A DNA stretch of 64,000 nt from Mycobacterium sp. Root265 (GTDB lineage Bacteria; Actinomycetota; Actinomycetes; Mycobacteriales; Mycobacteriaceae). Position 1 is the first letter of the stretch. Every line of letters begins with the position of its first letter. The stretch lies in contig NZ_LMJA01000030.1 in NCBI RefSeq assembly GCF_001428895.1, forward strand, positions 647,644 through 711,643, read 5' to 3'. The notes under the pieces are model-generated. The model made no database searches and had not been told where the DNA came from. It was given only the letters and a program-made list of their open reading frames with translations. A program made the position numbers and the translations under genes. Of the stretch, positions 35,615 through 42,461 are shown piece by piece.

Positions 35615-36719
35615 CTCCGTCGGGCGCGAGTTCGGCGGCAATCTGCTGATGCTCGGCCTCCGGGTCGGGCGCCAGCAGCACCCGGACCGCGCTGTTGAGC
35701 ACGGCCATGACGGGGACCGCGAGCAGCGCACCGACGATGCCTGCGAGCACGCCGCCACTGGTGATCGCCAGCACCACCGCCAGCGGATGCACCGCCACCG
35801 CACGGCCCATCACCAGCGGTTGCAGCACATGCGATTCCAGCTGCTGCACCGCCAGGATCAGGCCGAGGGTGATCAGCGCGTAAACCCAGCCCTTGGCGAT
35901 CAGCGCGACGATGACGGCCACCCCGCCGGCGAACACCGCGCCGATCAGCGGGACGAAGGCGCCCAGGAACACCAGCGAGGCCAGCGGCAACGCCAGCGGC
36001 ACGCCCATGATGGCCAGACCGGTGCCGATGCCGACGGCGTCCACCAGTGCGACCAGGCAGGTGGCCCGCACATAGCCGGTCAGTGTCCGAAATCCGGCGC
36101 GCCCCGCGTCGCGCACCCGTTCCCGCACCGTGGTCGGGAAGATCGAGGTGACGAAGGCGAAGATGCCGCGACCGCCGTGCAGCAGGAAGATCAGGGTGAA
36201 CAGCACGAGCACGGCACCGGTGACGATCTCGGTGACGGTGCCCGCCGTGGACAGTGCGCCGCTGGTGACCTTGGCCTGGTTCTCCTGCAGCGCCTTGATC
36301 ACCGCGTCACCGGCGTGGTCGATCTGATCGCGGCTCAGGTGCACCGGGCCTTCGATCAGCCAGGTACGCAGGCCGTCCACGCTACGGGTCACCTGCTCCA
36401 CGAGTCCCGGTGCGCCCGAAATGAATTGGCTGACCACGAAGCTGAAGATGCCGCCGACGACCGCGATCGCGCTGAGCAGGACCACGGCCACCGCCCACCC
36501 GCGCGGCACGCGGCGCCGCTGCAGCAGATCCACCCCGGGCAGCAGCAGCGCGGCCAGCAGTGACGCCAGCGCCACCGGCACCACGATCAGCGTCAGCTTC
36601 GACACCAGCCACAGCAGCGCCACCACCGCGGCGCCCAGGATCAGCAGCCGCCACGCCCACGCCGCGGCCTTGCGCACCAGTGGACTCACCGCCTGATCGG
36701 CGACCGAATCTATCGTCAT
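35574..36719 (-). CDS. AI-2E family transporter (Rv0205-like permease)
   Basis: A 381-residue multi-pass membrane protein of the UPF0118/AI-2E exporter family with about eight hydrophobic helices. Family features are [50 protein letters not shown] and [34 protein letters not shown], ending in [21 protein letters not shown]. Related proteins export signals or act as cation antiporters; the cargo is unknown. ATG 36719 is chosen since TACGCT lies 6 nt upstream and the longer frame to 36857 is basic and unrelated. The last 41 nt overlap, antisense, the mmpL3 3' end. Confidence 0.9.
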   Translation of the reverse strand: MTIDSVADQAVSPLVRKAAAWAWRLLILGAAVVALLWLVSKLTLIVVPVALASLLAALLLPGVDLLQRRRVPRGWAVAVVLLSAIAVVGGIFSFVVSQFISGAPGLVEQVTRSVDGLRTWLIEGPVHLSRDQIDHAGDAVIKALQENQAKVTSGALSTAGTVTEIVTGAVLVLFTLIFLLHGGRGIFAFVTSIFPTTVRERVRDAGRAGFRTLTGYVRATCLVALVDAVGIGTGLAIMGVPLALPLASLVFLGAFVPLIGAVFAGGVAVIVALIAKGWVYALITLGLILAVQQLESHVLQPLVMGRAVAVHPLAVVLAITSGGVLAGIVGALLAVPVMAVLNSAVRVLLAPDPEAEHQQIAAELAPDGVTGDPPGATDPPR

Positions 36720-36725
36720 GGCCGC

Positions 36726-36731
36726 AGCGTA
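36726..36731 (-). promoter_or_regulatory. -10 hexamer TACGCT of the AI-2E permease gene
   Basis: TACGCT on the minus strand, 6 nt before ATG 36719, with no Shine-Dalgarno. It is divergent from the promoter at 36786-36791. Confidence 0.5.
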
Positions 36732-36785
36732 CGACCGGGTGGCGGCGCGCCGCCGGAACCGGCGGGAACCCGCAGCGCGCGCCGT

Positions 36786-36791
36786 TACCCT
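36786..36791 (+). promoter_or_regulatory. -10 hexamer TACCCT of the flippase-like gene
   Basis: TACCCT lies 7 nt before GTG 36799, again the leaderless spacing; TAGGAC just before the GTG could serve as a weak ribosome site instead. Confidence 0.5.
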
Positions 36792-36798
36792 GTAGGAC

Positions 36799-37881
36799 GT
36801 GTCGCACGACGCGCCGATGAGCGACGCCCCTGGCCAGGACGCGCGCCCGCGGGGCAAGTACTGGTGGGTGCGGTGGGCCGTCCTCGCGGTCGCCGTGCTG
36901 GTGCTGACTGTCGAACTGGTGCTGGTGTGGGATCAGCTGGCCAAGGCCTGGACCAGCCTGTTGTCGGCGAACTGGTGGTGGGTGCTGGCGGCCGTCGTCG
37001 CGGCGATGGCCTCGATGCACAGCTTCGCGCAGATCCAGCGCACCCTGCTGCGTTCGGCGGGCGTCACGGTGCGGCAGTGGCGGTCCGAGGCCGCGTTCTA
37101 TGCCGGTAACGCGCTGTCCACCACGCTGCCCGGCGGACCGGTGCTCTCGGCCACCTTCGTGTACCGCCAGCAGCGCATCTGGGGCGCCTCCCCGGTGGTG
37201 GCGTCCTGGCAATTGGTGATGTCCGGCGTGCTGCAGGCCGTCGGCCTGGCGCTACTGGGGCTGGGCGGGGCGTTCCTGCTGGGCGCCAGCAAGAACCCGC
37301 TCTCGCTGATCTTCACCCTCGGCGGGTTCTTCCTGCTGCTGGTGCTGGCCCAGTCGGTGGCCTCCAACCCCCAGCAGCTCGACGGTATCGGGGTCCGGCT
37401 GCTGTCCTGGTTCAATTCGCTGCGCGGCAAACCCACCGACACCTGGCTGGACAAGTGGCGCGAAATGCTGCGCCAGCTGGAATCGGTGCGGCTGAGCCGG
37501 CGTGCGCTGGGCAATGCGTTCGGGTGGTCGCTGTTCAACTGGATCGCCGATGTCGCCTGCCTGGCGTTCGCCGCCTACGCGGCGGGCGGACATCCGTCGC
37601 TGGCCGCACTGACGGTGGCCTACGCCGCCGCGCGCGCCGTCGGATCGATCCCGCTGATGCCCGGCGGCCTGCTGGTGGTGGAGGCGGTGCTGGTGCCCGG
37701 CCTGGTGTCCAGCGGGATGACGCTGGCCTCGGCGATCTCGGCCATGCTCATCTACCGGTTGGTCAGCTGGATCTTCATCTCGTCGATCGGCTGGGTGGTG
37801 TTCTTCTTCATGTTCCGTACCGAGATGGACGTCGACCCCGACGCACCGGAGGACCCACCGAAGCAAGCAGGAGACCCGTGA
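36799..37881 (+). CDS. YbhN/LPG-synthetase-like membrane protein (Rv0204c-like)
   Basis: A 360-residue integral membrane protein with about eight helices and the lysyltransferase-TM/YbhN fold used by lipid flippase-like proteins. Diagnostic segments are [35 protein letters not shown] and [31 protein letters not shown]. It lacks the soluble aminoacyl-transferase domain of MprF. The start is GTG 36799. Its TGA overlaps the M23 lipoprotein start, so they are translated together. The lipid handled is unknown; the position beside mmpL3 and mmpL11 suggests an envelope lipid. Confidence 0.87.
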   Translation: MSHDAPMSDAPGQDARPRGKYWWVRWAVLAVAVLVLTVELVLVWDQLAKAWTSLLSANWWWVLAAVVAAMASMHSFAQIQRTLLRSAGVTVRQWRSEAAFYAGNALSTTLPGGPVLSATFVYRQQRIWGASPVVASWQLVMSGVLQAVGLALLGLGGAFLLGASKNPLSLIFTLGGFFLLLVLAQSVASNPQQLDGIGVRLLSWFNSLRGKPTDTWLDKWREMLRQLESVRLSRRALGNAFGWSLFNWIADVACLAFAAYAAGGHPSLAALTVAYAAARAVGSIPLMPGGLLVVEAVLVPGLVSSGMTLASAISAMLIYRLVSWIFISSIGWVVFFFMFRTEMDVDPDAPEDPPKQAGDP

Positions 37882-39140
37882 TGCGCCGAACATCCTTCCT
37901 GGCACTGACTTTCGGCGCTGTCGCGGTCCTGGCAGCCTGTTCGCCCAGCACCGAACAGGCGAGTACCGAGACGTCGGCGACGTCATCGTCGATTCCTGCG
38001 CCCACATCCACCACCAGCACGCCCGCCGCGCCGGTGGCCACCCCACTGCTGGCCCGGGTCCTGGCCGCCCCGGTACCGGTGCCCGCCACCGATGGCCGTA
38101 CCCACCTGGTTTACGAACTGCTGCTGACCAATTCGATGAACCAGGACGTCACCGTGGACTCGGTCCTGGTGCGTCCCGGCGCCGGCGATCCCCTGCTGAC
38201 ACTGGCCGGCGCCGAGCTCGCCGGCCGCACCCGGGTGCTGGGCACCACCACCCCGACCGCAACACTCGGACCGTCGCAGTCCGCGCTGGTCTGGCTCGAT
38301 GTGATCACCGAGAACGGGCAGGCGCCCACCGAACTCGACCACCAGGTGCGGGTGAGACTGACCCAGCCCGTGCCGCCGCTGATGCCCGCCGAGGTGACCG
38401 AGACCGTCGCGCCGGTGACCGTGCAAACCCGGAAACCGGTCACCATCGCCGCACCGCTACGCGGGCCGCAATGGTGGGATGCCAACGGCTGCTGCGGGAT
38501 GACGGCGCACCGGATGGCGATCAACCCGATCGACGGCGGACTCTGGGGAGCCGAACGGTTCGCCATCGACTACGTGCAGCTGATGCCCGACGGCCGGCTG
38601 TACGACGGCGCGGTCGAGGACCTGCAGAGCTATCCCTACTTCGGCGCCGATATCCACGCCGTCGCCGACGGTCCGGTGGTCGCCGTCCTCGACGGCCTGC
38701 CCGAGCAGGTGGCCGGCGTCAACCCCACCGGGCTGCGGCTGGACGAGTACGGCGGAAATCATGTGGTGCAGGACATCGGTAACGGGAACTACGCGTTCTA
38801 CGCGCACCTGAAAACCGGTTCGGTCGCGGTGAAACCCGGCGACCGGCTCAGCACCGGGCAGGTGCTCGGGCAGCTGGGCAACAGCGGCAACACCGACGCA
38901 CCGCATCTGCATTTCCACGTGATGGACGGACCGGACCCGCTCAAGGCCGACGGCCTGCCCTTCGTCATCGACGAATTCCGCCTCACCGCACGGACATCCG
39001 ATCAGGTCGGCCCGGACGGCGATGCGGTCGACGCCGCGATGGCCGGCAAACCCGCACCGTTGCAGCCCGACGTGTCACCGCGTGACGAAACCGGGCTGCT
39101 CCCATTGTTTTCCGATGTGATGGACTACTCCGGTGAATGA
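37881..39140 (+). CDS. M23-family peptidase lipoprotein
   Basis: A 419-residue predicted lipoprotein (signal peptide TSFLALTFGAVAVLAAC with lipobox LAAC). A Ser/Thr/Pro linker (~residues 22-50) leads to an N-terminal beta domain (~55-190) and a C-terminal LytM domain. The zinc ligands of M23 are present: NHVVQD (HxxxD), FYAHL and PHLHFHV (HxH), with GQLGNSGNTDAPHLHF typical of lysostaphin-like endopeptidases. It should hydrolyse peptidoglycan or activate a hydrolase at the outer face of the membrane. AGGAGA precedes the ATG, whose first base is the last base of the upstream stop. It overlaps a DUF3054 gene by 8 nt. I do not recall a counterpart at this point in M. tuberculosis. Confidence 0.85.
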   Translation: MRRTSFLALTFGAVAVLAACSPSTEQASTETSATSSSIPAPTSTTSTPAAPVATPLLARVLAAPVPVPATDGRTHLVYELLLTNSMNQDVTVDSVLVRPGAGDPLLTLAGAELAGRTRVLGTTTPTATLGPSQSALVWLDVITENGQAPTELDHQVRVRLTQPVPPLMPAEVTETVAPVTVQTRKPVTIAAPLRGPQWWDANGCCGMTAHRMAINPIDGGLWGAERFAIDYVQLMPDGRLYDGAVEDLQSYPYFGADIHAVADGPVVAVLDGLPEQVAGVNPTGLRLDEYGGNHVVQDIGNGNYAFYAHLKTGSVAVKPGDRLSTGQVLGQLGNSGNTDAPHLHFHVMDGPDPLKADGLPFVIDEFRLTARTSDQVGPDGDAVDAAMAGKPAPLQPDVSPRDETGLLPLFSDVMDYSGE

Positions 39141-39495
39141 ACGTCCGCGCCCGCTGGTGGCGCTGCTGACCGACCTGGTGTGCGTGGTGGTGTTCTGCAC
39201 CATCGGCAGACGCAGCCACGCCGAGGGTCTGACCGTCGCCGGTGTCGCCGAGACGGCCTGGCCGTTCCTGACCGGCACCCTTGCGGGCTGGGCCGCGGCG
39301 CGGGCCTGGCAGCGGCCCGCCACCCTCTACCCCACCGGGCTGATCGTCTGGGTGTTCACCGTGGTCGTCGGAATGTTGTTGCGCAGGGCCACCTCTGCCG
39401 GAACCGCCACCAGTTTCATCGTGGTGGCCTCGATCACGACCGCCGTGCTGCTGCTCGGCTGGCGCGCCATCGCGACGGTTCTGGCGCGGCGCTGA
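39133..39495 (+). CDS. DUF3054 membrane protein
   Basis: A 120-residue protein with four hydrophobic helices: LVALLTDLVCVVVFCTIGRRSH, AWPFLTGTLAGWAAARAW, TGLIVWVFTVVVGMLLRR and FIVVASITTAVLLLGWRAI. The N-terminal pattern DxxxVxxFxxxGRxSH is typical of DUF3054, whose function is unknown. It starts with a GTG inside the 3' end of the M23 gene (8-nt overlap) and closes the flippase-peptidase operon. Its last 62 nt overlap, antisense, the histidine kinase gene. Confidence 0.85.
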   Translation: MNERPRPLVALLTDLVCVVVFCTIGRRSHAEGLTVAGVAETAWPFLTGTLAGWAAARAWQRPATLYPTGLIVWVFTVVVGMLLRRATSAGTATSFIVVASITTAVLLLGWRAIATVLARR

Positions 39496-40861
39496 GCGCC
39501 GAGGCCTCCGCACCGTCCTCGATCTGATCGGGCGCGCGGTCGGAGATCGTCAGCGTCGCACGCAGCCCGCCCAGTGGGCTGTCCGACAGTTCGAGCCGGC
39601 CGCCGTGCAGCGCCGCCTGCTGAGTGACCAGCGCCAGCCCCAGACCCGAGCCGCCGGGCGCGGCGGTGCTACCCCGCGCGAACCGGCCGAGCACCGCGGT
39701 GCGTTCCTCGGCGGGCAGGCCGCGCCCGTCATCGTCGACCACGATGCGCAATTGCCGGTCCGGGCCGCGGATCCCGGACAGCACGATCCGGTGCGCCGCA
39801 CCGTGCGCGACGGCGTTGCGCACCAGGTTGTCCACCGCGAGGCGGAGCCCGCCGGGCCACCCCCACACCATGCCGAGATCGTCGCCGGCCTCCACCGTGA
39901 TGTCCGCCGGGGCGTCGGCGCGCGCGTTCTCACGTGCCACCCGGTCCAGCAGATCGGTGATGTCGATCAGTTCGCGGTCCTCGGCCTGGGCCAGTTGACC
40001 CGAGGCCAGCTGACCCAGCGCGGTGATGATGGCTTCCACTCTGCGCTGGGCGCGCAGCAGGTCGGCCACCACCTCCTCGCGCTCCTCGGTCGGCAGATCG
40101 TGGATGCGCAGGGTGTCCAGGTCGGCCCGCATGGCCGTGAGCGGGGTGCGCAGTTCGTGCGCCGCGTTGGCCGCGAAATCCTGTGCGGCCTGCAGAGACC
40201 GGGTGGTCGCCTGCTGCGCGGCCACCAGCCTGCTCAGCATGCCCGCCATCGCATCCGACAGTTCCTCGGCTTCGCGCGCACCGGTGACGGCGGGCATCTG
40301 CGCACCCGATTTGTTGCCCAGCAGCTTGGTCTGCTCGGTCAACCTGCGCAGCGGCCGCACCGCGGGCCCGGCCAGCAGCCAGCCGAATCCGGCCGCCACC
40401 AACACCGTCAGCACACCGACCGCGATGTAGATCGGAATTCTGGCCTGGCTCAACAGGATACTGTCGGCGCGGATGCCGATCGACAGCAGCACACCGCCGC
40501 CCTGCTGGTCCATCGGGATGGTGCGGACCCGGTATTCGACACCGTTGACCGCGACGGTCTCGGTGCCCGGCGGCAGTGCCGGCAGCTGGAATCCGCGCTG
40601 AAACATCACCTGCCCGCTGGACCGGGACCGGCCGGTGGTGAGGACTCCCCGGCGCGGGTCGGACAGCTGCTCGGGGAACATGCTCGCCTCGACGATCGAG
40701 TCCAGACGCCGATCCAATTGTGCGGCATCGTTGTTGACCAGCACCACGGTGGTCAGCACGGTGAAGGCGGCCACCACCGCGGAGGCCGCGATCGCGGACG
40801 CCACGGCGACCCGGGTGCGCAGCGAGGCCGACCGGCCGATCAGGGGAAGGGATAAGCGCAC
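39434..40861 (-). CDS. Sensor histidine kinase, PrrB-like
   Basis: A 475-residue membrane kinase. Two transmembrane helices (about 17-43 and 143-165) bracket a ~100-residue extracytoplasmic sensor, followed by HAMP, the DHp box FAANAAHELRTPLTAM (His235), the N box DNLVRNAVAHG, G1 VVDDDGRGLP and G2 GGSGLGLALV. The N-terminal RTRVAVASAIAASAVVAAFTVLTTVVL resembles PrrB. It starts at GTG 40861, 16 nt after the response regulator. Its 3' end extends 62 nt into the convergent DUF3054 gene. The stimulus is unknown; PrrAB of M. tuberculosis (Rv0902c-Rv0903c) lies elsewhere, so this is probably a paralogue. Confidence 0.92.
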   Translation of the reverse strand: MRLSLPLIGRSASLRTRVAVASAIAASAVVAAFTVLTTVVLVNNDAAQLDRRLDSIVEASMFPEQLSDPRRGVLTTGRSRSSGQVMFQRGFQLPALPPGTETVAVNGVEYRVRTIPMDQQGGGVLLSIGIRADSILLSQARIPIYIAVGVLTVLVAAGFGWLLAGPAVRPLRRLTEQTKLLGNKSGAQMPAVTGAREAEELSDAMAGMLSRLVAAQQATTRSLQAAQDFAANAAHELRTPLTAMRADLDTLRIHDLPTEEREEVVADLLRAQRRVEAIITALGQLASGQLAQAEDRELIDITDLLDRVARENARADAPADITVEAGDDLGMVWGWPGGLRLAVDNLVRNAVAHGAAHRIVLSGIRGPDRQLRIVVDDDGRGLPAEERTAVLGRFARGSTAAPGGSGLGLALVTQQAALHGGRLELSDSPLGGLRATLTISDRAPDQIEDGAEASALSAAPEPSRWRASRAAARRS

Positions 40862-40877
40862 CGGCAGCCCCTTCTCA

Positions 40878-41597
40878 TTACGCCTCTTCCCGCAGCACGT
40901 ACCCGATACCGCGCACGGTGTGGATGACCCGCGGCCGGTCCTCGCGCTCCAGCTTGCGCCGCAGATAGGAGATGAACACGTCGGCGACGTTGGTGTCGAC
41001 GTCGAAGTCGTAGCCCCACACCAGCTCGAGCAGGCGCTGCCGGGTGAGCACCACGCCGGCGTTCTCGGCCAGCACCGCCAGCAGATCGAATTCGCGCTTG
41101 GTCAGATCGGCGCGTTCACCGTCGACGTAGACCAGGCGGCGCGCGGTGTCGATGGTCAGCGGCCCCACGATCATGACGTCCGATTCCTGTTCGGAATGGC
41201 TGGACCGGCGCAGCAGGGCATGCAGGCGGGCCACCAGCTCACCGAGATCGAACGGCTTCGTCAGGTAGTCGTCGGCGCCCGCCTCCAGGCCGGCGATGCG
41301 GTCGTTGACGGTGTCGCGGGCCGACAGCACGCAGATCGGGATCTCGTTACCCAGTGCCCGCAGCGCCGTCACCACGGCCACCCCGTCCAGTTCGGGCATC
41401 TGCACGTCCAGCACCAGCGCGTCGTGCGCCTCGTTGGAAAGCAGCCGGAGTGCCTCCTTGCCGTTCGCGGCGACCCGGACGTCGAAGCCGGAATGGCGCA
41501 GCCCCCGGGCCACCGACGTCCGCACGTCCGGGTCGTCGTCGACCATCAGGACCGTGCGGCCGGTGTTCTCCGACGGGGAATGCTCGTGTGTGCGCAC
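40878..41597 (-). CDS. OmpR-family response regulator, PrrA-like
   Basis: A 239-residue regulator. The receiver domain has the acidic pair in MVDDDPDV, the phosphorylation site Asp64 ([12 protein letters not shown]), Thr/Ser switch in [10 protein letters not shown] and Lys in [11 protein letters not shown]. The C-terminal winged helix has [53 protein letters not shown], very close to PrrA. The start is GTG 41597, 6 nt after CATAAT. It is the first gene of the operon with the kinase and probably binds near the adjacent hemophore or mmpL11 promoters, though no site was identified. Confidence 0.93.
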   Translation of the reverse strand: MRTHEHSPSENTGRTVLMVDDDPDVRTSVARGLRHSGFDVRVAANGKEALRLLSNEAHDALVLDVQMPELDGVAVVTALRALGNEIPICVLSARDTVNDRIAGLEAGADDYLTKPFDLGELVARLHALLRRSSHSEQESDVMIVGPLTIDTARRLVYVDGERADLTKREFDLLAVLAENAGVVLTRQRLLELVWGYDFDVDTNVADVFISYLRRKLEREDRPRVIHTVRGIGYVLREEA

Positions 41598-41603
41598 TCC
41601 TGG

Positions 41604-41609
41604 ATTATG
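41604..41609 (-). promoter_or_regulatory. -10 hexamer CATAAT of the PrrA-like gene
   Basis: CATAAT on the minus strand, 6 nt before GTG 41597 and only 15 bp past the hemophore stop, so the two-component system can be transcribed by itself. Confidence 0.55.
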
Positions 41610-41624
41610 GCCGCTTCGACGGCG

Positions 41625-42164
41625 TCACCGCGTGGCAGCGGCGGGACCGGACACCGAACCGATACCCGGGACGGTGCCCGAGGTCACCGCGTCGGCGGCA
41701 CCCTGGGCGCCGACGTTGGCCAGCGCGTCCAGCCCGCCCGGCAGATTCGCGGCGGGCGTCTGGGCAGCCTGCATCAGTCCGAGCAGCTGGGGCAACGTGA
41801 CCGGCAGCTTGCACTGGGCCGACAATCTGACCAGCGGGGCCTGCAGCTGTTGCAGGTCCTTCGCGGTCTGCGGGTTGGTGTCGAAGTAGTTCTTCGTCGC
41901 GACCAGCGACTGCGGGCCCGCCGGTTGTGCCGCGATCGCCGTGAGCGATTGGTTGGCCGCCGGGTGCGCATCCAGGTAGGTGCCCATCGAGGTGGCCACC
42001 GAACCGACGGTCTTGGCGATCTGGCTGGCCGCGCACGGATCGGGTGCGGCATCCGCCGCGGGCGCGCTCACACCGGACATGCCGAGCAGCGCGGCCCCGC
42101 CGATGGCGGATCCAGCGAACACGGCGAACAGGCCGCGGCGTAGCGGCGCAGTGGTGACAGTCAT
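41625..42164 (-). CDS. Hemophore, Rv0203-like
   Basis: A 179-residue secreted protein next to mmpL11, as in M. tuberculosis where Rv0203 carries heme to MmpL3/MmpL11. The signal peptide (RRGLFAVFAGSAIGGAALL) is cut after ADA near residue 40. The heme-binding block is GTYLDAHPAANQ (Tyr63, His67), with cysteines in DPCAASQ and AQCKLP that may form a disulfide. It is longer than Rv0203 by a ~40-residue Gly/Ala/Pro C-terminal tail. ATG 42164 follows AAGGAG at 5 nt; the earlier start at 42188 is rejected. A second family member lies at 12762-13148. Confidence 0.87.
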   Translation of the reverse strand: MTVTTAPLRRGLFAVFAGSAIGGAALLGMSGVSAPAADAAPDPCAASQIAKTVGSVATSMGTYLDAHPAANQSLTAIAAQPAGPQSLVATKNYFDTNPQTAKDLQQLQAPLVRLSAQCKLPVTLPQLLGLMQAAQTPAANLPGGLDALANVGAQGAADAVTSGTVPGIGSVSGPAAATR

Positions 42165-42461
42165 GGGCACTCCTTGCCAGTGATGCACGTGATACCGGCT
42201 CGCGAACAGTCGCGATCGGCGGTGCTCGGATCCCCGACCCAGAAACGATCAGAGGCCATCATGCCATCCGGGTGATCCGGCGACCAATCCACGCAGCAAA
42301 CTTGCAGGTCGTCCGGGGTGCGTGCACCGCACACGTGCGCAACGTGAACATTCCGGCCTGGTCACAAGTGAAAACGACCCCCCGCCACCTCACAGGCTGC
42401 TGCGGTACGCTCTCGCTACCAGCCAGCGGGGAGAAAGGCAGAGGGCGCCATCCAGCAGTTC
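42165..42461. promoter_or_regulatory. Divergent promoter region between the hemophore and mmpL11 genes
   Basis: A 297-bp gap with no reading frame worth calling. A TACGCT hexamer at 42406-42411 would start mmpL11 transcription near 42418, with a leader of about 44 nt containing GAGAAAGG. I see no IdeR-like palindrome here, although heme and iron genes flank it. Confidence 0.5.
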
